Of a stretch of DNA of 64,000 bases, positions 52,290 through 60,513 are shown piece by piece. Position 1 is the stretch's first letter. The number at the start of each line of letters is the position of its first letter. The position numbers and the translations under genes were made by a program. The notes below the pieces were generated by a model. That model worked only from the letters and a program-made list of their open reading frames with translations. It made no database searches and had not been told where the DNA came from. The stretch spans positions 1 to 64,000 of the forward strand of contig JBFJPL010000002.1 in the NCBI GenBank assembly GCA_041617155.1, given 5' to 3'. The stretch comes from CAMYKD01 sp041617155. Its GTDB lineage: Bacteria > Pseudomonadota > Alphaproteobacteria > Kiloniellales > JAKSDN01.

Positions 52290-53540
52290 CTAGGCGTTGA
52301 TTGGAGCCGACCGGCAGGCTGCCGGTTTCGCTGCCCATCCTCTTATCCGGGCGAGCAGCACGGCGAAGAAGGCGACCAGGACCAAGGGTGCGAGTGGCAG
52401 ACCCCGGTAGTTGGCGGCCATGACGGTGACCGGCAGGATCCAGACCATGGCATACAGCAGCTTTTCGCCCGGCATGAATCCGGTTTTCACCGCGTGGCCC
52501 AGAGTCCAAAGAACGGCCACGCTCAATATTGTCATGTCATAGTTGAAGGCGTAGGGCGTGACCAGGAACACCGCCACGATCAGGGCCGCAGCCTGCAGCC
52601 GGCGATCCGCCCGTGCGCGAAACACCCAGTAAACGCACGGTATGATGCAAAGCGCAAAGACGGCTTGAACGAGATATCCGAGCGAGATGTCCGCGCCAAG
52701 GACCCGCATGGCCGTGAACGGCGTCGGCATCATGTTCAGGAATAGCCCGCCGCCGGTTTCGAGGAAGGTCTTCTGATCGGCGCTGGTCTTCGCGAGGTAG
52801 ATCTCCCAAGCTTCCGGGCCGAAGATTGCCAGGCTCAGTAGGACCAACAGCATCACTGTTAGGGTCGCACTTATGAAGGTCCGCCAAAGCCGGGCCGCCA
52901 CGAGGGCGACCGGAATGAGCAGGCCCAGCTGTGGCTTGAAGCTCAAGAGGCCGAACAGAATTCCGGCAAGGACGGGACGGCTGTCGATCAACCGCATGCC
53001 GCCGACCAACAGCGCCGCGCTGAGGTAGCCGTTCTGGCCGATCACGAAGTTCACGGCGGTGGCCGGGGCGAGCACCAGCGCAACGGTGTTCAGTTTCGCC
53101 CAATGCCTGCCGACCGCGGCACTCAGGTATAACGCCAGGGTCGCGATGGACCAAAAGGCGTAAGACCATAGATAGGGCAGAAGACCCAGCGGAAGCACAT
53201 AGAACAGCGTGTGAGGCGGATAGGGCCATGGGTGCAGTGGAATGCTGCGCTCGAGCATTTGCTCTTGCAGGGCATGGAATGCGGCGGTGTCGAAGATTTG
53301 AATCGTTTGCCCGCTTAGGGTCAGCGTGGCGGCGGTCCAATAGACCACGAAGTCGCGGCCAAAGGGATGGCCGCTTGAATCGAAGAGGCCGTTGGCGCTC
53401 GAATAGTAGCGGTAGGCGGCAAAGCCGTAGGTGACCGTCAGCCCTAGGCAGAGGACAAGGATCAGAAGCCTGTCGCAGCGCTGCAGACCCGGAACGCCGT
53501 CGTGCTCGCTGCGGAGCCCTCTATCGGGCCTGTCGATCAT
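52290..53540 (-). CDS. GT87-family (DUF2029) membrane glycosyltransferase
   Basis: A 416-aa GT-C-fold protein with about ten membrane helices. Landmarks are GRDFVVYWTAA at about 63-73, where the Asp is the putative catalytic residue; PWPYPPHTLF; and GQNGYLSAALLVGG. GT87 enzymes use polyprenyl-phosphate mannose or related donors to extend envelope glycans on the periplasmic side. GGAGAGA precedes ATG 53540. It is divergent from the STT3-like gene and convergent with caiD (18-nt gap). The specific donor is unknown. Confidence 0.87.
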   Translation of the reverse strand: MIDRPDRGLRSEHDGVPGLQRCDRLLILVLCLGLTVTYGFAAYRYYSSANGLFDSSGHPFGRDFVVYWTAATLTLSGQTIQIFDTAAFHALQEQMLERSIPLHPWPYPPHTLFYVLPLGLLPYLWSYAFWSIATLALYLSAAVGRHWAKLNTVALVLAPATAVNFVIGQNGYLSAALLVGGMRLIDSRPVLAGILFGLLSFKPQLGLLIPVALVAARLWRTFISATLTVMLLVLLSLAIFGPEAWEIYLAKTSADQKTFLETGGGLFLNMMPTPFTAMRVLGADISLGYLVQAVFALCIIPCVYWVFRARADRRLQAAALIVAVFLVTPYAFNYDMTILSVAVLWTLGHAVKTGFMPGEKLLYAMVWILPVTVMAANYRGLPLAPLVLVAFFAVLLARIRGWAAKPAACRSAPINA

Positions 53541-53704
53541 CTGTCGTCTCTCCGGCCGGCCGGCTTAGGGCTGGGCGAAGCGCAGCTTGCGTCCGGCCTG
53601 ATTGCGAAAACCTTAAGGCCTTGCAGGCCGGACAGCGTTGACGGAATCCTAACCCGTGGAAACACAGACTGAAACGACCGCGCTTCGCCGTTTATCGGAT
53701 CACC

Positions 53705-55495
53705 GTGAACCATCGCCTCTCGATACTGCTTGCCTGCCTGCTGCCTGTCGGACTCGGCGTCGGTTTCCATGCGTGGGTCTTCACGATCGGCGGCGACGTG
53801 CTGGTTGGCCCCGACGGCTTTCTGCGCTTGGTCCGCGTGGCCGAACTGGCCGACACCTGGGCCTGGTACGAGCACATGGTCGCCAGGATCAACGCGCCCT
53901 ACGGCATGTCCCTACATTGGACACGCCCATTCGACCTGCTGCTGCTGGCCAGCGCCGGACTGCTGGCGCCCTTCATGGGTTTCGACCAGGGACTCTACTG
54001 GTCCGGGATATGGGTCTCGCCGGCGTTGCATCTTGGCACTCTGATCGCCTTGTTCTGGGCGATTGCGCCGATATTCGATGCCCGGCGACGCTTTCTGGCG
54101 CTCGTGGCGGCTCTGGGACACGTCGGGATCATCGCCTACGCGGTGCCCGGGCGCGCCGATCACCACATGGTGATTCTGCTGGTCTTCGTGCTCTCGCTTG
54201 GCCTGACACTGCGCATGCTTCTGCGCCCCCATGACGCCCGGCTGGCGCTGATCGGCGGCGCCGTGCTGGGCTTCGGGCTCTGGTTGAGCGTGGAGTTCGT
54301 GCTGACGCTGATGCTCACCCTTGGCGCTCTTGGACTCGCCTGGCTGCGGCACGGCGCCGGCGCCCGTCGCAACCAGTGGCATGCGCTCGGGCTGGCCGCT
54401 GTGATCGTCGTGGCGCTTCTGGCCGAGCAGCCGCCCGGGGCCTACCTGAGCGAGGAATTCGACCGCATTTCGGTCGTCCACCTGTTGGTCGCAACCTTGG
54501 CCCTCGGTCTGTGGACGGCGCTTCTGGCGATCGAGCGCAGGCGGCCGGAATGCGAAAGGATGGCGGTCCGCTCGGCCCTTTTGGGCAGCGGCGCGCTGCT
54601 CGCGGCGGGGCTGCTGTTCGCCGTCTACCCGAAGTTCTTCGGCGGTCCTGGTGTCGACATAGATCCGGGTCTCGGGCCGGCCTTTCACGATCAGATCAAC
54701 GAGTTGAAGCCGCTTCTGCCGACCGACAGCCAGAGCCTGGCGCAGTTTCTGACCTTCCTGGGGCCGGCCCTGGCGTCGACGCCGTTCCTGGCTTTCCTGC
54801 TGTGGCGTGAACGGCGCGCGGCGGCGTGGGAAGCCTGGCTCTTCCTTGGCCTGATGACCGCGCTGTTCCTGCCGTTGGCCCTGGCCATGGTCCGTTTCGC
54901 TCCCTACGTCGGAATCTTGACCGCGATACCCTTGGCCGAGTTGCTGAGCCGTCTCATGAAGCCCCTGAACCGCCTAGTTTCCCTCGCCTCGGTCAGAGCC
55001 GCGCTGCGCTTCGGCCTGGTCTGCCTGTTCGTTCTGGGCTTCGCCGTGGCCGGCTCGGCGATGAATCTGTCCGGACCCAAGAAACCACAACCCGCCTGCG
55101 CGGTGAGCGGCCTTGCCGATCAGCTGAACGATCCGCAGGGGCTGGGCGAGCGGCCCCGCATCATCCTGGCGCACAAGGACCGCGGTGCCGAACTGCTGTA
55201 CTACACCCGCCACGCCGTGATCACCGCGCCCTATCACCGCAATACGCAAGGCATCCTCGATGCCGACCGCATTTTCCGGGCGCGCGACCGGGCGCTCAGC
55301 CGGCGCATGATCCGGCAGCGCGGCGCCAGCCTGGTCCTGCTTTGTGCCGATGAAAACGCGCCCGAAGCGGAGTTATTCGACGCCGAAAGCTTCCTCGGCG
55401 GGCTGCTGCGCGGACGGGTGCCGGGCTGGCTGCGGAAGCTCGAGACAAAGGCCGGTGAAACCGGGAACTTTGTCCTGTTCGAGGTGGTGCGGTGA
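53705..55495 (+). CDS. STT3/AglB-like GT-C membrane protein (paralogue 1)
   Basis: A 596-aa membrane protein with about 12 helices and a short C-terminal domain (about 440-596). Metal-site-like motifs of oligosaccharyltransferases are visible: GPDGFLRL with D37 and R41, and GRADHHM with D152 and H154, the D-x-H form found in archaeal AglB. YPKFFGGPGVDIDP in the large loop is shared with paralogue 2 at 56794. WWDxG, the acceptor-sequon motif of STT3, is missing, so protein glycosylation is not proven. The start is GTG 53705 with a weak binding site; no other good start is near. It is divergent from the GT87 gene. Confidence 0.78.
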   Translation: MNHRLSILLACLLPVGLGVGFHAWVFTIGGDVLVGPDGFLRLVRVAELADTWAWYEHMVARINAPYGMSLHWTRPFDLLLLASAGLLAPFMGFDQGLYWSGIWVSPALHLGTLIALFWAIAPIFDARRRFLALVAALGHVGIIAYAVPGRADHHMVILLVFVLSLGLTLRMLLRPHDARLALIGGAVLGFGLWLSVEFVLTLMLTLGALGLAWLRHGAGARRNQWHALGLAAVIVVALLAEQPPGAYLSEEFDRISVVHLLVATLALGLWTALLAIERRRPECERMAVRSALLGSGALLAAGLLFAVYPKFFGGPGVDIDPGLGPAFHDQINELKPLLPTDSQSLAQFLTFLGPALASTPFLAFLLWRERRAAAWEAWLFLGLMTALFLPLALAMVRFAPYVGILTAIPLAELLSRLMKPLNRLVSLASVRAALRFGLVCLFVLGFAVAGSAMNLSGPKKPQPACAVSGLADQLNDPQGLGERPRIILAHKDRGAELLYYTRHAVITAPYHRNTQGILDADRIFRARDRALSRRMIRQRGASLVLLCADENAPEAELFDAESFLGGLLRGRVPGWLRKLETKAGETGNFVLFEVVR

Positions 55496-55611
55496 GGCCG
55501 TTCAGCCTTTTTTCAGCTGAATATGCGTTGTTTGCCGACATGTGTTCGATTGCAGCCGCTGCCGCCGATAGGCATCATTCCGTATAGCTCATAGCCGAGG
55601 GACCCGCGTCA

Positions 55612-56634
55612 ATGCCCGGACTCGAACAGGTTCGCAGCGCCAACGCCGCGCGACAGCGGGGCGACGTCGCGTCGGATAACGACATTGCAGTGATCATACC
55701 TTGCTATAACGAAGAGGCGGCGATCGGCAAGGTCGTGCGGGATTTCCGGGCCGCCCTGCCGCAGGCGGCCATCTATGTCTACGATAACCGCTCGGACGAC
55801 GAAACCGTGGCCCGCGCCGAAGAAGCCGGCGCCATCGTGCGGCGGGAGAATCTGCGCGGCAAGGGTAACGTAGTGCGCCGCATATTTGCCGATGTAGATG
55901 CGGACATTTACGTGCTGGTGGACGGCGACGACACCTATGACGCGGCGGCTGCACCGAAGCTGATCGAGGTCCTGCGGGACGGTCCCTACGATATGGTGAC
56001 CGGCAGCCGGGTCAGTGAGGAACAGGAGGCCTACCGCCCCGGACATCGCTTCGGCAACCTGATGCTGAGCAAGATCGTCTTCACCGTGTTTGGCGACCGG
56101 ATGACCGATCTCTTGTCCGGCTATCGGGTTCTGACGCGCCGCTTCGTCAAATCGTTTCCGGCCTTTTCCGCCGGGTTCGAGATAGAAACCGAACTGACGG
56201 TCCATGCCCTCGACCTGCGCATGCCGATCGAAGAAGTCGAAACCGCCTACCGTGGCCGGCCCGAAGGCTCGACCAGCAAGCTCAATACCTTCGCCGACGG
56301 CTTCAGGATCCTGTTCACGATCCTGATACTGGTCAAGGAAGAGCGGCCGCTTCAGTTTTTCGCCTCGATCTTCGTGGTGCTGTTCTTGCTGTCGGTCGGC
56401 CTCGCGACGCCGGTCGTGATCGAGTACATGGAGACCGGGCTGGTGCCGCGCTTCCCGACCGCGATCCTCGCGACCGGAACCATGCTGCTGGCTTTCCTCT
56501 CCCTGGCCTGTGGCTTGATTCTCGATACGGTGACACGCTCGCGGCGCGAGATGCGGCGGATGCACTACCTCGGCATCTCGCCGTTCCTGCCTCGCTCGAA
56601 CGCAGCCGGGGTCGGCAAAAGCCGCAAGGCGTGA
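55612..56634 (+). CDS. GT2 glycosyltransferase with two C-terminal membrane helices
   Basis: A 340-aa DPM1-like GT-A enzyme. The N-terminal domain has IAVIIPCYNEE, the D-x-D motif D104-G-D106 (VDGDDTYD) and GKGNVVRR; an additional TGSRV and ETELTVHALDLRM follow. Two helices at about 243-300 anchor it in the inner membrane, as in polyprenyl-phosphate glucosyl or mannosyl transferases. It likely loads a sugar onto undecaprenyl phosphate on the cytoplasmic face, the donor for a GT-C enzyme. It lies between the two STT3-like paralogues. GAGGGA precedes ATG. Confidence 0.9.
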   Translation: MPGLEQVRSANAARQRGDVASDNDIAVIIPCYNEEAAIGKVVRDFRAALPQAAIYVYDNRSDDETVARAEEAGAIVRRENLRGKGNVVRRIFADVDADIYVLVDGDDTYDAAAAPKLIEVLRDGPYDMVTGSRVSEEQEAYRPGHRFGNLMLSKIVFTVFGDRMTDLLSGYRVLTRRFVKSFPAFSAGFEIETELTVHALDLRMPIEEVETAYRGRPEGSTSKLNTFADGFRILFTILILVKEERPLQFFASIFVVLFLLSVGLATPVVIEYMETGLVPRFPTAILATGTMLLAFLSLACGLILDTVTRSRREMRRMHYLGISPFLPRSNAAGVGKSRKA

Positions 56635-56793
56635 CGCCTGGGGGCGCCCGGCGCGGCCACACGGCGCCACTTAAAGCTTTCTTCAGCCCTTTTGCGCGAT
56701 CTTGCGGCGCCTCGCCGGTCGCGTATCGGGGCAGGCATCGCACCGTTCGGGCCTCATCCCGTTGCAGTCTGAAAGGCCTGTGGAACCGCCAAA

Positions 56794-58668
56794 ATGAGCG
56801 TCGGCAATTCATTCGATGCGCGCCTGGACGCCGCGGCGCCGGGCGGGAAACGCAGCGCCGAAGGCGATTGGCGACGCTTCGCTCCCTACCTGCTTGCCGT
56901 CGGCCTGGTCCTGCTGGTCCACAGCGCCATCGTCGTCCTCGATCGCACCCCCGCGCTCGACGGTCAACTCTACGGCACCGACGGCTACATGCGCCTGGTC
57001 CAGGTCGCCCAGCTTTACGAAAGCGGTGATTTTTTCGACCACACCATAGCCCGCAGCAACGCACCCTACGGGACCCCGATGCACTGGACCCGCCCCATGG
57101 ACGCGGTGCTTCTGGTCGGCGGCTGGATGCTTTCGCCCTGGCTGGGTCTGCATGATGGACTCTATTGGTGGGCCGTCTTCGTCTCCCCGGTGCTGCACCT
57201 GGCGATGGTCATTGCCCTGATCTGGGCGGTTGCGCCGTTGTTCGACCAATGGCGCCGCTGCCTGCTGATCTTGGCGCTCCTGGCGCAGCCGGCCCTGGTA
57301 TCCCTTGCCACCGTCGGACATGCCGACCATCACATGCTGATCGGCTTGGCCTTCGTCATGGCGGTCGGCCTGAACCTGCGCGTGCTGCTGACGCCCGGCA
57401 ACGCCCGCTTGGCTTTTGCGGCCGGCGCGGCCTTGGGTTTCGGCCTTTGGCTCACGATGGAAGGCTTGGTACTGTTGGCGGCGAGCTTCGCCGCCCTCGC
57501 CGCAATGTGGCTGACCCACGGCGCGGGTCGAACCGCCGCCAACCTGTGGCATGGCCTGGGCCTGAGCGCGATGGTCGCCTTGGCCATCGTCGTGGAGCGG
57601 CCGCCGGCGCAATACCTGGTCGACGAGTACGACCGGATATCGGTCGTCCACTTGACCATAGCTTTGATCGCCTTGGGATTTTGGGGTGCCGTCCGGGTCC
57701 TGGAGCGGTACTGGGCCCAAGGTCGTCGCGGTCGATCGGCTGCCGCCGTGCTGGGCGCACTCGTTGCCGGGTGCCTGCTGTATCTGATTTACCCGAAGTT
57801 CTTCGGCGGTCCGGAAGTCGACGTCGATCCCCGCATGGGACCGGTGTTCTTCGATCTGGTCAACGAACTCAGATCGCTCGTGCCGGTCGATCGTGACAGC
57901 CTGGGCGACTTTCTGCTGCATTTGGGACCGGCCCTTTTCACGGTTCCGTTTCTGGCCTGGCTGTTGTATCGCAAGCGGCGATCGCCGGCCTGGGAAGCCT
58001 GGTTTTACGTAGCGGTGTGCCTGGCGGTATTTCTGCCCTTGGCGATCGCGATGCGGCGTTTCGCGCCTTTCACCGCGGTTCTGATGACCATCGTGCTGGC
58101 CGAGATGCTGGCACTGATCATGGCCCAATCGGAAAACCTCAAGATCATGCCGCTGCGCGTATTGGTGCGTAGCGGTGCCATGGTTGCCTTGCTGCTGGGA
58201 TCCAGCGGCCTGGGGGCGCTCTTGGCGGAACCGGCGGAGGCCACCGAGTGGGCGCCGTCTTGCGCGCTCAGCCACGTGGTCGACTTGCTCAACGATCAGG
58301 ATGGCCTTGGGCAGCAACCGCTCATTGTCCTGGCCCACTTCAATCACGGACCGGAGTTGCTTTACCGCACCAGGCACGCAGTGGTCGCCTCGCCCTACCA
58401 CCGCAATGTGGCCGGTAATCTGGATAGCGACGCCATTTTCGGCGCCCCCGACGACGACATCAGCCGGCGCCTCGTCGAGCAGCGCGGTATCGACCTGATC
58501 CTATTCTGCAGCCGAGGTCCGGCCGTGCTGCAGGCCACGTTGAGGAGCGGCGGCGGTTCGACCTTCGTCAATCGGCTTGTGCAGGGCAAAGTGCCGCCGT
58601 GGTTGCGCCGGATCGATCCGCCGACCGCCTCGAGCAACGATTTCCTCATTTTCAGCGTCGTCAGGTAG
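56794..58668 (+). CDS. STT3/AglB-like GT-C membrane protein (paralogue 2)
   Basis: A 624-aa paralogue of the protein encoded at 53705, with an extra ~25-residue hydrophilic N-terminus. It keeps the same landmarks: GTDGYMRL (D63, R67), GHADHHM (D178, H180), NAPYGTPMHWTRP, YPKFFGGPEVDVDP and the C-terminal domain with YHRNVAGNLDSD. About 12 helices are predicted. The two copies resemble each other in every segment, so they arose by duplication on either side of the GT2 gene. WWDxG is again missing. The substrates may be the same polyprenyl-linked sugar with different acceptors. Confidence 0.78.
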   Translation: MSVGNSFDARLDAAAPGGKRSAEGDWRRFAPYLLAVGLVLLVHSAIVVLDRTPALDGQLYGTDGYMRLVQVAQLYESGDFFDHTIARSNAPYGTPMHWTRPMDAVLLVGGWMLSPWLGLHDGLYWWAVFVSPVLHLAMVIALIWAVAPLFDQWRRCLLILALLAQPALVSLATVGHADHHMLIGLAFVMAVGLNLRVLLTPGNARLAFAAGAALGFGLWLTMEGLVLLAASFAALAAMWLTHGAGRTAANLWHGLGLSAMVALAIVVERPPAQYLVDEYDRISVVHLTIALIALGFWGAVRVLERYWAQGRRGRSAAAVLGALVAGCLLYLIYPKFFGGPEVDVDPRMGPVFFDLVNELRSLVPVDRDSLGDFLLHLGPALFTVPFLAWLLYRKRRSPAWEAWFYVAVCLAVFLPLAIAMRRFAPFTAVLMTIVLAEMLALIMAQSENLKIMPLRVLVRSGAMVALLLGSSGLGALLAEPAEATEWAPSCALSHVVDLLNDQDGLGQQPLIVLAHFNHGPELLYRTRHAVVASPYHRNVAGNLDSDAIFGAPDDDISRRLVEQRGIDLILFCSRGPAVLQATLRSGGGSTFVNRLVQGKVPPWLRRIDPPTASSNDFLIFSVVR

Positions 58669-58910
58669 GGCGAGATGTGATTTGCACTGATAGCCGCTAC
58701 TGTTTGTCATGTAAAAAACATGTAAAATCACGTTACATCACATAAATCAGCGCGGGGTGCATAATTTATATAATTAACAAATCGTTTATTCTTGCTCTAT
58801 TCTGTAGCCTTTTATAGGCTTGCATTACTCACACTGTTACATGGCCGGTTGGCGGCTGGTGTCGGGATGGGGAGTCCGATACCGGATTGGCTCTTGGGAA
58901 GCATCGGGTA
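58669..58910. promoter_or_regulatory. AT-rich promoter region of the sensor-SARP operon
   Basis: This stretch, mainly 58680-58820, is much richer in A+T than anything around it. It contains the direct repeat CATGTAAAA (58708-58716, 58719-58727), the dyad TGTAA-N7-TTACA (58721-58737) and a TATAAT (58769-58774). I cannot see a matching -35 box. It probably holds the promoter and regulator sites for the operon starting at 58911, and the low G+C hints at a transferred or silenced region. Confidence 0.55.
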
Positions 58911-60506
58911 ATGGCAGGTTCAGAGGCGTTCCGGGTCTTGGTGGTCGATGCCGAGCCCGCGCTAGTCGGCGACTACATGCGGGCGCTCGTTCCCCGGCAT
59001 GGCGATCGCGTGGCCGACCTGGAACTGTTGACCTGCGCGACCAGCGAAGCGGCGCTTGAAACCCTGCATCTGGCGCTCAGCGAAGAGCGGCCCGTCGCGA
59101 TCGTTTTCATCGACCCGGCGGGAAAGCAAAGCGAGGAGGCGTTGGCCGCGCTGGCCCGGATTCGGGCGCTCGACGACCAGGTTCATATCGTCGTGGTGAC
59201 CGCGCGGTCCGACCTCCAACCGGTCGAGCTCAGCGCGCGCGTCGCGCCGGCCGATAAAGTCTACTACCTGCAGAAACCTTTCCACGGTACCGAGATACAG
59301 CAACTCGCTCTGGCTCTAGCGGCGAAGTGGCGCGCCGGCCGCGCGGCGGTTCCGGCGGCCGTATCCGTCGCCGGGGCGGCCTTTGACCATCATCCGGCAG
59401 GGATCCTGATGTTCGATGACAAGGACCGCTTGCGCGTGGCCAACAAATCGATGCGCGGGCTCTTTCCCGAGCTGGAGAGCCGGCTCGACCCGGGCACCGA
59501 TTATGCGGAGGTGCAGCGGCGTATAGCCAATGAGTTTCTGCCCGATGACGTGCTCTATCGGACCGAGTCCTGGGTTCGCGACCGTCTGCGGTGGCACGGT
59601 GCCGGCGGCGGCGTCCTGGAGCAGAAGTTGCGGGGCGGCCGCTGGGTGCTCGTGGCCGAAGCGCGTGACGAATGCGGCGCCACCACCTGCCATTTCACGG
59701 ATATCACGGTTCTGAAGCGCCGCGAGGCCGAGCGTCAGAGTGCGGCCCGCATGGCGCAGATCGCGCAAGCCTTCAGCGGACTGTGCGATCGATTCTTCCT
59801 TGAGCCGGACGCGCTCGAAGGTCGCACAGGGGACGGCAAGGTGGTGAGCCTGAGCCGGCGCAGCGACGGCACGGCAAAGCGGCGCCAGGCGAATGGCCGC
59901 GGGGCCGCGGTGCACCGTCTCGCGGACAAGCTGCGTGCGGTGGCGCAACGCCAGAATCTGGATCCGGATGCGATCGATCTCAATCGGACGGTCGCCGCTG
60001 CCTTGCAACAGTGCGCCGATCTTCTGCCCGGCACCGTCGAGGTCGAAATCGTCCGTGGCGCGGATCTTTGGCCGGTTCTGGTCGATCAGGAAAAATTGCG
60101 TCTGGCACTGCGGGAACTCGTCGCCAACGCGTGCGAGGCGATGATCGGTCGTGGCAGGTTGACCGTGGAGACCGCGAACGTCCGCGCCGGCAAGGAAGCG
60201 GCGGCGGGCAACCGGCAGCCGGTCGGGGACTATGTTCGCCTTTCCGTCCGCGACGATGGCCCCGGCATGTCAACGGACCTTGCCGAACGGGCGCTCAACC
60301 CCTTCTTCAGCGCCAAGGGCAAGGATGCGCACCTGGGGTTGGGACTCAGCGTGGTCTACGGCTTTGCCCGTCAGTCGGGCGGCACCCTTGAGATTGCCGA
60401 GGCCGGGCCCGGCGGCACATCCGCGGATCTCTATTTCCCGCGCGCCCGGACGATGCCGCGCTCCGCCGCATCGACTGGCCGGCCCGGGCGCAAGGGCCGG
60501 GACTGA
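58911..60506 (+). CDS. Receiver-PAS-HATPase signalling protein lacking a recognisable H-box
   Basis: A 531-aa cytoplasmic protein with no membrane helix. Residues 5-135 are a receiver domain: D68 (VFIDPAG) is the phospho-acceptor, with T97 and K122. A PAS-like segment covers about 158-270 (GILMFDDKDRLRVANKSM). The catalytic ATPase has the N-box RELVANACEA (N406), G1 DDGPGM, F-box NPFFSAKG and G2 LGLGLS. Related hybrid kinases carry HDFNNLL just upstream, but here the corresponding segment (about 280-345) shows no such motif; only H335 in AVHRLADKL is a weak candidate. ATG 58911 is preferred to TTG 58887. It is 7 nt before the SARP gene. Confidence 0.85.
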   Translation: MAGSEAFRVLVVDAEPALVGDYMRALVPRHGDRVADLELLTCATSEAALETLHLALSEERPVAIVFIDPAGKQSEEALAALARIRALDDQVHIVVVTARSDLQPVELSARVAPADKVYYLQKPFHGTEIQQLALALAAKWRAGRAAVPAAVSVAGAAFDHHPAGILMFDDKDRLRVANKSMRGLFPELESRLDPGTDYAEVQRRIANEFLPDDVLYRTESWVRDRLRWHGAGGGVLEQKLRGGRWVLVAEARDECGATTCHFTDITVLKRREAERQSAARMAQIAQAFSGLCDRFFLEPDALEGRTGDGKVVSLSRRSDGTAKRRQANGRGAAVHRLADKLRAVAQRQNLDPDAIDLNRTVAAALQQCADLLPGTVEVEIVRGADLWPVLVDQEKLRLALRELVANACEAMIGRGRLTVETANVRAGKEAAAGNRQPVGDYVRLSVRDDGPGMSTDLAERALNPFFSAKGKDAHLGLGLSVVYGFARQSGGTLEIAEAGPGGTSADLYFPRARTMPRSAASTGRPGRKGRD

Positions 60507-60513
60507 GGTAACG

